64,000 nt of DNA from Lates calcarifer (taxonomy: Eukaryota > Chordata > Actinopteri > Centropomidae): the NCBI RefSeq assembly GCF_001640805.2, contig NC_066850.1:4647162-4711161 (forward strand), in the 5' to 3' direction. Below the pieces are notes generated by a model. It saw only the letters and a program-made list of their open reading frames with translations, was not told where the DNA came from and did not search any database. A program made the position numbers and the translations under genes. Every line of letters starts with the position of its first letter. Position 1 is the first letter of the stretch. Positions 52,401 through 64,000 of this stretch are shown piece by piece.

Positions 52401-55400
52401 CTGAAAGCAGAGGAGCGCTCAGTCCAGGTCCTCACCAGCTCCACAGCCTGGTCAAAGTTCCTGACGTAGTCGGCGTACATCCTCATGAAGGGTGCGTGCT
52501 GCAGCAGGACATTACCCAGGCCTGGCCTCTCACACCTAGATTTGGTGGAGGTGGGGAGGTAAACGGTGTAAGAGTCTGCTCTAACAGAGAATGTCCTGAA
52601 TGTTTGAGACATGAACACCCACCAGTGGCTGATGCAGGTTTCCAGGTCAGGCAGCAGGAACTGGCTGTGGAAGGAGTAGATAGAGGAAATGTTGGAGAAA
52701 ATGTTTCTTATCACCTCAGGAGGAAATGAGCCTCGACCTGCCTCTTCTGTTAGCCGCGAGCAGAACACCTGTGAGTGGGAGTCACGCTCATTAGTTTTAC
52801 ATTCACTGAACTAGAAATGTTCTATCCATCACGAGCAATAACCAGATTTCAGCTGCAGCCACACTGACCTGGTCCAGCAGGTGGAGGCGAGCCACGTACG
52901 CCCTCTCTGTCTGCAGGAGTTCATTGGCTATCTTATACAATTTCTGCTCTGTGTTCTCTTCATCTTTTGGCTCACTCCCTCCTCCCTCCTTCTTCATGTC
53001 CTCTTCATTGTGTTTGCCTATAAACTCCTTGTGAATCCTCCCATCTTCTGGAGTAGCCTCATTCCACTGGCAGGAAAACTTGGAGCCATACCCTGTGAGT
53101 ATTTTGCCTCGTTCCACTTTATCATTTATTCCCTTCCCGTTTACGACTGGCCGTTCATTCTCATGCACTATGCCATTAATTTGTCCTGGAGAATGCTCTG
53201 TGCCATTGCTTGACAGATGAGCTTCATTTGTGGTGTGATTGAGTCTATGGTTAACTGGTGCTTTGATGGTGATGGCAGGCCCATAGCAGTTGGGTGATTG
53301 CAGTGGTTTCAGGGGAGAGCGCTCAACCTTTTCAGTGGGATTCCTGCAGAAATAAAGTGTATTCATGATTGAAAACTGAACTAATATTCAGAAATAATTG
53401 GATTCTAAATGTTGTGCATGACACAGGAAGGTACTGAGATACAATTTAAGTCCCACCTGCTCTCATCCAAGAAAATTATCAAGTCAGGTACACTCAAAGA
53501 TTTCCCTGTTGTCTTCTCTTCTCCTTCCATCTTGTGGTTTGGGATTCTGTGCAGCCCTAGCCAGGATTTTGAGTTCTTGGCTGGGCTGTAACTCCCTGTT
53601 CTCCCCTGAACAGGACTGGGGGTCCGCAGCTTTCCTGCGAGAGGGCTATGGTTTCTTGGAGACAACTTAGCAGGACTGTGCACTCCTTCCCTAAATGGGC
53701 TACAGCTCTGAATACCTCTTTTGCCTGGGCTTGGAGATCCTAAAACTGGACTGTTTGAAAGATTTGGACTCCCCTGAGCATGCCTGGCAGGGCTGATGTG
53801 TGCTCCAGATACTCCATTCAAAACAAAGCTCCCTCCTCCTCCTCTAACAGAACTAGAGGGGCTTAGGCAAACCTGTGCTGGGCTGACACAGGAGACAGGA
53901 AGTCCATAACTTCTGTTAGGACTCTGATCTTCCTCTGTGTGGTTGACTCGTTGGGGTGGTGATTTTCCTGTAGAGGGACTGTAGGCTTGTTCTTGTCTGG
54001 TCCTCACAGGACTCTGGAGGTGAGCTGGTTTAGGAGGCACTGCAAAGAGATAAACCGTATGATTGGTTTATTTAAGAATTAGCATGGATAGTATTTTTTG
54101 TTCAGGTTATGTATATATAGGCTACTGGACATGAGCTGACCTTGTGGTTTGAAAGGAGATCTTTTAGCTGGACCTGTTTCGTTGTCTTTCTTGGAAGCTG
54201 GTTCTGATCCACAGACCCTGTCACAGGCATGGCCACAGCTGTACGAGCCACATACTCCACTGCTCACTATTAAAACAAATAAGCGGTTACTATATGAACC
54301 ATATACTGTACTTTTTTCATTCTTTACTGAGGATTAATCACAGTTACACTGGGTGAAATATTTAAACACTAAATATCAGCTTATTTGGGTTCATCAGAGC
54401 TTGACTACAGACCTTTTTGCTGAGTCCTGGGAAACCACAAACAATATTTATTCAATTCAAACCAAGTTGAGGGTATGATTCAGAGGTCTTGTTCCTCTTG
54501 AACCCTCAACTGACAAGTATATTACATGCACATAGAAAAAAATCTCATGACCATGTTTTAGTGTTGACTGTTTTCCATCATAACATGTTACAAACGTGTG
54601 ACTGCTGCACATATATCCAGCCATTTTACCAAGTTTTGTATTTAAAGGCTCTACACACAAACTACACACATTGCCCTATTTATTCCTATCTCATTACTTT
54701 TAGAAATCTGAATAGCAACTGTGTGACAGGACACCTTCACTTCACAACAACAACTTACAACTTCAAAGTTATGTAAGCGTTTCTTTTCTTACCTGCTGTA
54801 TATATCCAGACTTATGCAAGATTATCTGTTACATGTATAAGAAAGTAAAGCTCTCCAGTTCACTCCTGGCTTTTGCTGAAGTGTGACAGATTTGTTGATC
54901 ATGTGGAGCAGGCTGAAGACTACTTTCTCAATAGCACAATACTTCTGCTTTCTCACTTCTGTTTTTTTCTTCATGGAGTACAACCTTTTCCAGTCTTACA
55001 AGTTACTGGCAACTGAGAGACGACATTCAGCACTTCAGCATCTAAACTGATTCTGTTTTATTACTCTCACTGAGTAGTTTTAATGCTAGAGCTATAGGTC
55101 TCTGCTAGTTAAACGTTAATGTTCCCAGACAATACACTGAAAAAAATGCTGTTTTTGTATCTTGATTTTTGCACAGATTAAACAAACAAAATTTAATATG
55201 TAGAAAGTGGATATGAGTCAAACTATCCCTTTAAATTTTTCAAGTATCTTTTTAAAAGTGGTTCAGAAAGGCACTACACACAGATCAAATGTATTCCACA
55301 TTTAACACCCCTACTGCAACTGTATCAGTGTTATTTTCATTTTAAAAATGAGAACTTTGTGCTGAAAAGTCACTTTTTGTTTCTGTCAGTGTGTTTCTTA

Positions 55401-56366
55401 CAACAAACCAAAGAATAATTTGCATCACATAGGTTGGATAGATGGACAGTACTGTTGAATCCTGCATCTAACAGTACCATTGGAGCAGGCACACTTCTCA
55501 AATCTAAACAGATAGTTCTGCCTCAGTGGGAGGAACAGAGAGGCTTTGTGTGTGTTTATGTGTGAGGAATTGACAAATACCGGTCTCAAGACACACAGGC
55601 AAAGTCCATGCTGAATCAGGGGAAAGAGATTTTCATCAGTGCATACAAAGGCATCACATTCACAAGCTAAGAAGGGGAACTCAGCTAAAATAGCATTTAG
55701 TGATGTAAGCCAAACACAATGAGGAATGTTTAATGCCCTTACCCACTGCCCTGGTCACCCTGTTACAGGCTAGTTTGAGCCAAAACTACTCCAATATTCT
55801 CACAGAATATTTCTAATATTTAGTGTTCCAATTATCAACACCTTTTCCAAGTATATTTGACAAATAACTGAACATTATAACCTTTATGAAGGTAGGTATT
55901 TATTGCAGGGCTGTTATATTGGACTGCCATAATTTAAGCTAGGTGCAGCTAATAAACTGGGAACTGTACTGGGCCACTGTTTCCACTATGACCACTACAA
56001 ATTACACACAAAAAATGACAACTGGCCTATCCACTGAGAATAATGACCACTTGTGGCATCATATACATTTATATAATTAGGTTTAATAGTTATCTTCCAT
56101 TACAGTTTTGCATTGGCTATGTAGCCATGTTGGATATTTTGTACTTTAACTTTACGTGGTTAGTTCTTTAAAAGCCAGAAAATGTATCATCCATGTGCAT
56201 TTAACTAAAAATTGTTCTTCTTAGTGAAAGGTAGCTCACCTGTATGTGGCGCACTGCAGTCCACCACAGCACCTTTGACCTTCCGTCTGACCGCCACTCG
56301 TCTGAACTCCTCCGTCTCCCGGCTGCAGTTCAGAGTCAGACTGTTTCTCTTCTTTAGGTCAAACAT
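49421..56366 (-). CDS. fgd4: FGD4 (frabin)-type Cdc42 exchange factor
   Basis: Sixteen exons join in phase to 969 aa: 56366-56240, 54266-54141, 54039-53457, 53343-52869, 52768-52623, 52535-52379, 52300-52162, 52061-52003, 51782-51639, 51546-51374, 51245-51215, 51108-51025, 50946-50821, 50729-50586, 50386-50246 and 49675-49421. FGD4 activates Cdc42 and links it to actin; human mutations cause a demyelinating neuropathy (CMT4H). Domain order: Pro/Ser-rich N-terminus with many SP motifs (about 85-280), DH (about 415-600, starting [19 protein letters not shown], with [20 protein letters not shown]), PH1 (about 625-740), FYVE (about 755-825, with WIRDNE and [10 protein letters not shown]) and PH2 (about 845-945). 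DH-to-PH2 matches FGD4 best. The N-terminal half is longer than in human (766 aa), so residues before about 410 are less certain. The 2-kb first intron holds nothing recognised. Confidence 0.9.
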
Positions 56367-57164
56367 CGTTTCAGAGAAACAGCCAGTTCTAACTTCAGCC
56401 CTCTGTCAACCCAAAACACCACAAAACAAACTTACAGGGAGAGAGCGAGATGCCAGAGACCACTAAGACTCCACGGTCCAAGACTTCACGTGCTCAATCA
56501 CTGCTACTAATCTCTCTACAGCTGTTTGATAAGCCCCGCCCCTGATATGAATTTAGACACGCCCCTTGATAAATTTGACCAATCAGCAACCGGCACACAC
56601 GCACCTCTGACGTGTTTATATACAGTCTATGGTCGAGACAACGGTCTGTATGTAAAGATGTAATCTCGAAAATCAATGGGACTTTGACAAGATGTGAGTA
56701 ATTTACGTGTCAACAGTGCTTCAGTGCAAATAGCCAGAATCTTTCCATCTAGTCTGAATCAGCTTCTTACCAAAAGCTGAACGTTTTTCTTTATCAGAGA
56801 GGCAGTCACAGGACTTAACTTGGCGATCGTAATAGTAAGGAGTCCGGGAGGGGACTTAAAGGAAAAACAAAAAAACACACAAACTGAAGGTTGAGAAAAG
56901 ATATACTATATATATATAAGTTAAAACTTTCTCGAGTTCTCGCAAAAGTACACTTTGATTTATAAAGAAATTCATAATGTTTATTCTTTGGGGGTCAATA
57001 ACTTTTCTCACTTATGATATCTATTCTGCCACTGGAAATACAAGTTGAGAGCTAAACCTCGATTAACTGATTTCATTGAACATATTCTTACATCCTGTAA
57101 GTCCCAGTGCTTTCAGAATAATAGTAGTCATTGTCAGATACCATGAGAGACTCGTTTCAAAATC
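56367..57164. other. fgd4 5' flank
   Basis: No gene is seen. The first 200 bp upstream of the fgd4 ATG should include its leader and promoter (CCAAT-type ACCAATCAG near 56578). A short TA repeat lies near 56912. Confidence 0.5.
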
Positions 57165-57236
57165 AGGTCCCACCGAGATTTGAACTCGGATCGCTGGATT
57201 CAGAGTCCAGAGTGCTAACCATTACACCATGGAACC
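57165..57236 (-). tRNA. tRNA-Gln (anticodon CTG)
   Basis: The 72-nt minus-strand sequence begins GGTTCCATGGTGTAATGG and folds as a full cloverleaf. The anticodon stem CTGGA/TCCAG closes the loop CTCTGAA (anticodon CTG), and the T arm contains GTTCAAATC. A-box and B-box promoter sequences are intact. It differs from the usual vertebrate copy at one acceptor-stem position, giving T4-G69 in place of T4-A69, which still pairs as a wobble. CCA is not encoded, as expected. tRNA genes commonly neighbour histone clusters. Confidence 0.95.
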
Positions 57237-57401
57237 AGTACAGTTTACATAGGTATTATGACAAGCTATGGGCCTATGGGCTTGTTGCTTTTTATAGAAT
57301 GCCTGCTGTGCCTGACTCATGCGCTGGTTCAGGTGGTGGCGCTAATGCGCCATAAAGTTCAGCATTAAATTCACAGAAGAAATGTCCACTGTCTTCTATC
57401 A

Positions 57402-57420
57402 GGTCCTCAGACAGGGTTTG
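57402..57420 (+). promoter_or_regulatory. H4-specific promoter element (HiNF-P-like)
   Basis: GGTCCTCAGACAGGGTTTG resembles the histone H4 subtype consensus GGTYYTCAATCNGGTCCG at most positions and lies about 60 bp upstream of the H4 start codon, in the expected place and orientation. No TATA box is evident between them. Confidence 0.5.
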
Positions 57421-57421
57421 A

Positions 57422-57791
<370 letters not shown>

Positions 57792-57822
57792 ATCCTGTTA
57801 GTTCATCTCACAACAACACAAC

Positions 57823-57838
57823 GGCTCTTTTAAGAGCC
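57823..57838 (+). terminator. Histone 3' stem-loop (H4)
   Basis: GGCTCTTTTAAGAGCC forms the canonical six-pair, four-base-loop SLBP site 31 bp after the H4 stop. It is followed by ACCCACCA and a purine-rich AAGAGCTC that could serve as the U7 snRNA histone downstream element. Confidence 0.95.
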
Positions 57839-58720
57839 ACCCACCAAGTCATGAAGAGCTCTTTTCCTTTAACGTTTCAATACAGTATGACCTTGGGTGT
57901 TAAAGTTAACAGATAAGACATTATTTAGTCTAATTTGGTGATGTTTTATATATCAATCATACACAGGTAACTATCAAGCTAAAGCTCTCACTTAACGTTT
58001 ACCAACAGATTACCCACTAGACCGCTCTAATACTCATTGATAAACCTTACTCGATAGATATTGCTGGACACACAATGACACAAACACTCAAGCGGCTACT
58101 TTTGACTGGACACAGCTCTACTACCATTCTACTTTTATTAATTAAATCTTTAGTCACTTCTCTGGTTTTGTCCCAAATTTGGTTTTCATTGTGTTTACTG
58201 GAGGGAAAATGTTTGATGTGAAGGTATGCTTGGGTAGGATAACGTTATTTGACGCCATTAACCTTATTTTTGTAGTCAATCTCATTCTTAAATTTTATGT
58301 TCCCAGTTTCGCCCACTACAAATGATCGAAATGGATAATGCGACTGTGAATGTTGTTACAGATTTAACCGTCTCTTTTGTTTCTTTTCTCTGCTTACAAT
58401 GCCGATGTTAACTCTAGCTTATATTTATCATCAGTCTTTGTTGTCCCATCATTTGAATTTTAATTTTATGTATATTCCCAGTTTTCCTCCCACTACAAAC
58501 TTTGTTCCAAATAATTAAAACCTTTTTTTCATTTCCTGTTTAACAGGAATATTAATATTAACATATGTTTAAATTAGTTTTTCTTCATGAGAGTTCCCAA
58601 CACGTACCAATTATGCAACTGTGAATAGTTGTTACTGATTTAACCGTCTCTTTTGTTTCTTTTCTCTGTTCACAATTTGGCGCCTAACTGGGCGAAGAAA
58701 GTTACCACGCGGACAGCTCG
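57839..58720. other. Spacer with two diverged direct repeats
   Basis: No gene is present. A block near 58291-58400 is repeated near 58462-58677. The two copies share 32 identical bases (58361-58392 and 58637-58668), a similar flank containing ACTGTGAAT, and a TTTTATGT...CCCACTACAAA stretch. The second copy ends next to TTTGGCGCCTAACTGGG (58676-58692), which resembles a tRNA-Lys primer-binding site of retroelements. This may be an old LTR remnant; no open reading frame supports it. Confidence 0.5.
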
Positions 58721-58773
58721 ACCAATCAGGGGAGGGGGACCACACAGTCGTATTTGCATACAGCCTGTATAAG
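58721..58773 (+). promoter_or_regulatory. H2B promoter: CCAAT, octamer, TATA
   Basis: In order there are ACCAATCAGG (58721-58730), the octamer ATTTGCAT (58752-58759) bound by OCT1 in H2B promoters, and TATAAG (58768-58773), about 55 bp before the ATG. The same arrangement is repeated for the second H2B. Confidence 0.9.
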
Positions 58774-58826
58774 AGTAGATGCTCTCACCGACTGGGTCAC
58801 ATTGGTATCTACTCCAAGCGAGAGAA

Positions 58827-60090
<1,264 letters not shown>

Positions 60091-60143
60091 CCAATCAGAG
60101 GAGGGGGACAGCACAGTCTATTTTGCATGACGCTTGTATAAAA
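60091..60143 (+). promoter_or_regulatory. H2B promoter, second copy
   Basis: CCAATCAG at 60091, then TTTTGCAT at 60121-60128 and TATAAAA at 60137-60143. Compared with the first copy the octamer has an extra T (ATTTTGCAT for ATTTGCAT), leaving a seven-of-eight match. The flanking GAGGAGGGGGAC block is shared, so the two promoters are duplicates. Confidence 0.85.
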
Positions 60144-60197
60144 GTCGTCGCTCTGGCGAGAGTGAGTTATTCGTCTCAGTGAAATACCGAGAAGATA

Positions 60198-60575
<378 letters not shown>

Positions 60576-60607
60576 ACAGCTCTGCAGCGTTAATACAACA
60601 AACCAAA

Positions 60608-60623
60608 GGCTCTTTTAAGAGCC
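60608..60623 (+). terminator. Histone 3' stem-loop (second H2B)
   Basis: The same GGCTCTTTTAAGAGCC element lies 32 bp after the second H2B stop, within a copied 3' flank (AACAGCTCTGCAGCGTTAAT) nearly identical to that of the first copy. Confidence 0.95.
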
Positions 60624-62466
60624 ACTCACTGTCTTTAAAGGCAAACTTTTCCTAAACATGATGATTATTTAAACTCCAGGTTATAATAAACACACTGCAG
60701 ACACTTGGAATGTAACTGTCTTATGAAGCATGTTAGCACAATAAGATACATAGACTACAATCAGTAGTCTTGAACCATATTAATGCAGTAAAAACAATAA
60801 TGGATAGTTTTAACAAAATATATATTTACAGTGTACCACAGAAATTGGTAATTAAGTGCCAAGGTACCTGATCAGCAAACAATGGTGTTAGTGAAATGCA
60901 GTAATTTAACTAGGGCTGCACTCATGGGTACATGTGTATCTATAATACATACAATGATATGCTAAATTGTGACAAAAAATATAGAGGGCAAGCAGGAGTC
61001 CTTCATCAAGTAACTACATGAAGTAATGAACTGAAAAGAGATTCACACCTTAGCACCTGCTACATTGTAAGTGTATATGCTGTATTTTTTTTATTTTATT
61101 AACACTGTGGTGCATTAGTGTTTGTATGCAATTCAAATTGATAACTGTTGTATTGTTATTAATGATTTATTGTAATGTGTCCTTTCTACTGTTGTGTAAA
61201 TGTGTGTGAAGCCGAGATGGTGGTTCCCCATTGTACTTGGACTGGGGTGTAGTAGTTGTCCTCCAACATTTTATACTTGTGTGACTGTCCATCACAATGT
61301 CAGTCAAGGCCTCATCTGGCTTCTGTTTTCTGATGGATGGAGAAAGAAAATGGGGGGGGGGGGATTAGTACTTGACTGTTACATGTCTGTTTTTTTATGA
61401 ACCTACAACAATAATAGTAGCAGTGTGTGTTGATCAGGATCATGAGGGCAGGAGGTGGTTTACAATTAGAGATCCAGACTCCAGAAATACCTGCAGAAAA
61501 CAGGAGGCAGAAACCAAGTTAGAAGAGGAGAGAGGAGTCCAGTGCATCATGGGAACTCCTCCAGCAGTCTAGGCCTCTAACATCAAACACTGGGGGATAG
61601 TTCAAGGCGAGCCTGAGCCAGCCTACTGTATAAACTTTGTCCAAAAGGAAACATTTGCTTCATATTAAATATGGAGAAGGTGTCTGCCTCCTAGTCCCAA
61701 ACTTTACATCTAATATCATTTAATTCTTTAGTTTTGTTTGGAGCAGCTGCCCTCATCAGCTTTTCATCCTCCCGTAGTTAAATGTAAAGTTTGACCTAAT
61801 TAAGTAATTTACAGGCCATTATTGATTAATCCGTGATATTAATCAGTGTGACGATGTCAATGTTATATTCAGAGCAGTTTGTTTCAGCACTGGCTGAAAA
61901 TATGACAAAAAGTCTGGCCGTGCTTCGACCCGAGCCTCGGCCATCACCAGTGTGTTTGCTGCCACCAGATCAGCTTCAGTTTATTACAAACCGATCATCA
62001 ATAGATGATTGTTTTTACTCCCAGTCCCTAAAGGAACATCTGAGCCAGCGGGAAAACCGATTTTAGTGGATCTGTGGTGCATTTTAAAGCATTTTAGGGG
62101 AGAAGTGAGTAGGAAAAGCCGTGGAGCAGCGCGGGTTACCGCGGTGAACAGGCGAGGTTTGGAGGCTCCACAAACCAAACACAGAGACCCTCAGAGCTCT
62201 GACCGGCTTCAATATGAAGAGACACGCGGTCGCTGTCGGCTCCCTTCGCTGTCTGTCTGCAGCGCTGCTCCCACGGCGATTTTTCAGTGTTTTATCGGTG
62301 AGGAGAAAACACAAGTGTCCGCTGTTCAGACTGCACGGAGGAGCTCCGGGCTGATTGAGTCTCCACGGCTCTCACGGTGTGTTCAAGTACCGCCTCCTGC
62401 TGCGGATTCCCTCACACTCTGGCTCTCGTCTCAACGTGAACAGGAACACAGCTAAGGAAAGAAAAA
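60624..62466. other. Spacer and H1 promoter region
   Basis: The first 1.3 kb holds no recognised gene. It includes an 11-12-base G run near 61352. The last 450 bp is GC-rich and contains two AAACACA motifs (62177-62183 and 62307-62313), the H1 box found upstream of histone H1 genes. A long open frame through this part (62009-62455) looks like chance coding in GC-rich promoter DNA. Confidence 0.5.
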
Positions 62467-63081
62467 ATGGCAGAAGTCGCACCAGCAGCAGCTCCAGCCG
62501 CCGCTCCGGCTAAACCCGCCAAGAAGAAGGCCGCCAAGCCCAAGAGGACTGGTCCCAGCCTCGGGGAGCTCATCGTCAAGGCTGTGGGCGCATCCAAGGA
62601 GCGCAGTGGCGTTTCAGCAGCCGCCCTGAGGAAGTCTTTGGCTGCCGGAGGCTACGATGTGGAGAAGAACAAAGCCCGTGTCAGGACTACTCTCAAGAAC
62701 CTGGTGACCAAGGGGGCCCTAATCCAAGTCAAGGGGGTCGGGGCCTCCGGCTCCTTCAAACTGGCCAAAAAGGTTGAAACCAAGGCGAAGAAGCCCGCAA
62801 AGAAAGCCGCTCCTAAAGCCAAGAAGCCCGCCGCCAAGAAACCTGCAGCGGCCAAGAAGGCGGCTTCCGCTAAGAAGTCTCCGAAGAAGCCCAAGAAGCC
62901 AGCGGCCAAGAAGCAGGCTAAGAGCCCAAAGAAGGCCGCCAAGCCCGCTAAGAAGGCCGCCAAGAGCCCCAAGAAGGTTACAAAGCCCAAGGCAAAGAAG
63001 GCCGCTGCCCCTAAGAAGGCTGCCGCCAAGAAGGCTGCACCCAAGCCCAAAGCCAAGAAAGCAGCACCCAAGAAGAAGTGA
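62467..63081 (+). CDS. Linker histone H1
   Basis: A single intronless exon encodes 204 aa with the three-part H1 layout. It has a short Ala/Pro/Lys N-tail (1-about 32), a winged-helix globular domain (about 33-100, with [32 protein letters not shown] and [20 protein letters not shown]), and a long Lys/Ala/Pro tail with repeated SPKK and PKKAA units ending APKKK. It binds linker DNA at the nucleosome exit. Unlike H4 and both H2B genes in this cluster, its frame is intact. H1 boxes lie upstream and a histone stem-loop downstream, so it is a replication-dependent variant. Confidence 0.97.
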   Translation: MAEVAPAAAPAAAPAKPAKKKAAKPKRTGPSLGELIVKAVGASKERSGVSAAALRKSLAAGGYDVEKNKARVRTTLKNLVTKGALIQVKGVGASGSFKLAKKVETKAKKPAKKAAPKAKKPAAKKPAAAKKAASAKKSPKKPKKPAAKKQAKSPKKAAKPAKKAAKSPKKVTKPKAKKAAAPKKAAAKKAAPKPKAKKAAPKKK

Positions 63082-63110
63082 GCTGCAACATGTTGAATAT
63101 CTTAAACAAA

Positions 63111-63126
63111 GGCTCTTTTAAGAGCC
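63111..63126 (+). terminator. Histone 3' stem-loop (H1)
   Basis: GGCTCTTTTAAGAGCC is 29 bp after the H1 stop, preceded by AACAAA and followed by ACACACTC. Confidence 0.95.
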
Positions 63127-63938
63127 ACACACTCTTTCACTACAGAGCTGCTTCCTTTTGGTATTTTGTTGTTGTCAGTTTAAGAATTGAAAGAAGAAAC
63201 ACAAACTGCCTCTGAATATAAGACGTGTACACACTGATCAAACCAACCAACACTATTGCTCCCTAATTATTATTAGACCCAATAATATAGTTTCACAACA
63301 TACTAGTAGTAATAGATCACCCCCATTTATCAATTTTCAACAGTCCAGTAAACTGTCCAAAGTAAAAAATAACTAGTTCACCAAAAGCTGAAAAACCCTT
63401 AAAACAGCATTTCATGAATAAACTGATTTAACTCAAAACTTTTAGGCAGCTATTGAAGTAAATGAAGTTAAGTTACTGCAAACAGCAGGTGTTCAAACTT
63501 TTGTTGATTCCGTACAATCCCACTGTTTGTACAGTGTTGGAAAAAACCTTCACCACACCATCTAAGTCATTATCAGGATAATACTGTTCTGCAGGAGGAA
63601 ATAGATCTGTATATTTCAGAATAGAACAGCAAAACAATGACCAAACAAATTATAAGACAAAGCCAGATGGTGGCTTCACATAATAGTATTATGATTCTTA
63701 ATTTATTCTATGCTTTATTTTCAGAAACACTTTACTCAGTTACACTTTAAATCTCAGTAACAATTGGAAAAACTAATGTTTTCATCAGTAGTATATTTTA
63801 ACAAACACAACTAACAAGCTTAATTCTTAATTTTGTTTTTTTGATACTGTTCACCTGTATCTGTATGAGATTACAGTATGACTTTATTATTTATTTTTGT
63901 TAAGTGTGATCCAATGCTCTTTATCAGATGGGGTGTGT
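63127..63938. other. Intergenic DNA between convergent histone genes
   Basis: About 810 bp of AT-rich sequence without a recognised feature, between the H1 3' end and the 3' end of the next histone gene. Confidence 0.5.
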
Positions 63939-63954
63939 GGCTCTTAAAAGAACC
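63939..63954 (-). terminator. Histone 3' stem-loop of the next gene (minus strand)
   Basis: Read on the minus strand this is GGTTCTTTTAAGAGCC, a histone stem-loop with one T-G pair, preceded by AAAGG. The end of a minus-strand histone gene must therefore lie just to the right, around or past 63975. The remaining 46 bases are too few to tell which core histone it is. Confidence 0.75.
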
Positions 63955-64000
63955 CTTTGGGGGCTGTTAGCAGCAGTAAACCTCCAAGTGTACTTGGCCT

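Noticed and set aside
52881..53213. 110-codon plus-strand open frame, hydrophobic
   Set aside because: It is antisense to fgd4 exon 4, whose coding phase and homology are clear.
54040..54040. Start of fgd4 at the open frame beginning PPKPAHLQS
   Set aside because: The apparent first codon is GTG spanning a splice junction; phases show an upstream exon at 54266-54141 and an ATG at 56366.
62009..62455. 148-codon open frame upstream of H1
   Set aside because: It lies in GC-rich promoter DNA containing H1 boxes, has no family resemblance and would overlap regulatory sequence.
62652..63071. 139-codon open frame antisense to histone H1, rich in Ala, Leu, Phe and Gly
   Set aside because: It mirrors the Lys/Ala/Pro codons of H1 read backwards; no start context or homology.

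Overview
The window is vertebrate nuclear DNA, almost certainly from a ray-finned fish and probably a percomorph. Genes are intron-rich with GT-AG junctions, introns are short, CA/GT microsatellites are frequent, and two short non-autonomous transposon copies resemble repeats that are common in percomorph genomes. Exons were assembled by hand from translated homology, splice sites and phase; protein identities come from remembered family sequences, not from a search.

Layout from left to right: (1) 1-3.2 kb, a head-to-head pair. The 5' part of dnai7 (casc1, axonemal dynein factor) is on the minus strand and the complete two-exon etfrf1 (lyrm5) is on the plus strand. A consensus RFX X-box lies just upstream of the dnai7 start. 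(2) 4.5-16 kb, three tandem minus-strand copies of a SLC5A8-type sodium-coupled monocarboxylate transporter in graded decay: one intact 17-exon gene of 616 aa, one copy lacking exons 6 and 7, and an isolated exon 1. (3) 17.6-35 kb, utp20, a 61-exon gene for a 2813-aa ribosome-biogenesis protein, with a possible H/ACA snoRNA in one intron. (4) 36.7-40 kb, arl1 on the minus strand (181 aa), head-to-head with dennd11 on the plus strand (502 aa, 40.7-47.4 kb). (5) 49.4-56.4 kb, fgd4, a Cdc42 exchange factor on the minus strand (969 aa), tail-to-tail with dennd11. (6) 57.2-64 kb, a tRNA-Gln(CTG) and a replication-dependent histone cluster: H4, two H2B and H1 on the plus strand, each with a 3' stem-loop, plus the stem-loop of another histone gene entering from the right on the minus strand.

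The slc5a8-utp20-arl1 order matches human 12q23. dnai7-etfrf1 and fgd4 belong to human 12p, so the window joins blocks from both arms of human chromosome 12 with dennd11 (human 7q34).

Main points for a second look: the decaying transporter array; seven single-base insertions (and no deletions) confined to H4 and both H2B genes while every complete single-copy gene stays in frame, which suggests unpolished sequence in a multi-copy cluster rather than true pseudogenes; an X-box at dnai7; a candidate snoRNA in utp20; and an 87-nt fold-back hairpin in a dennd11 intron. I saw no wholly new biological system.
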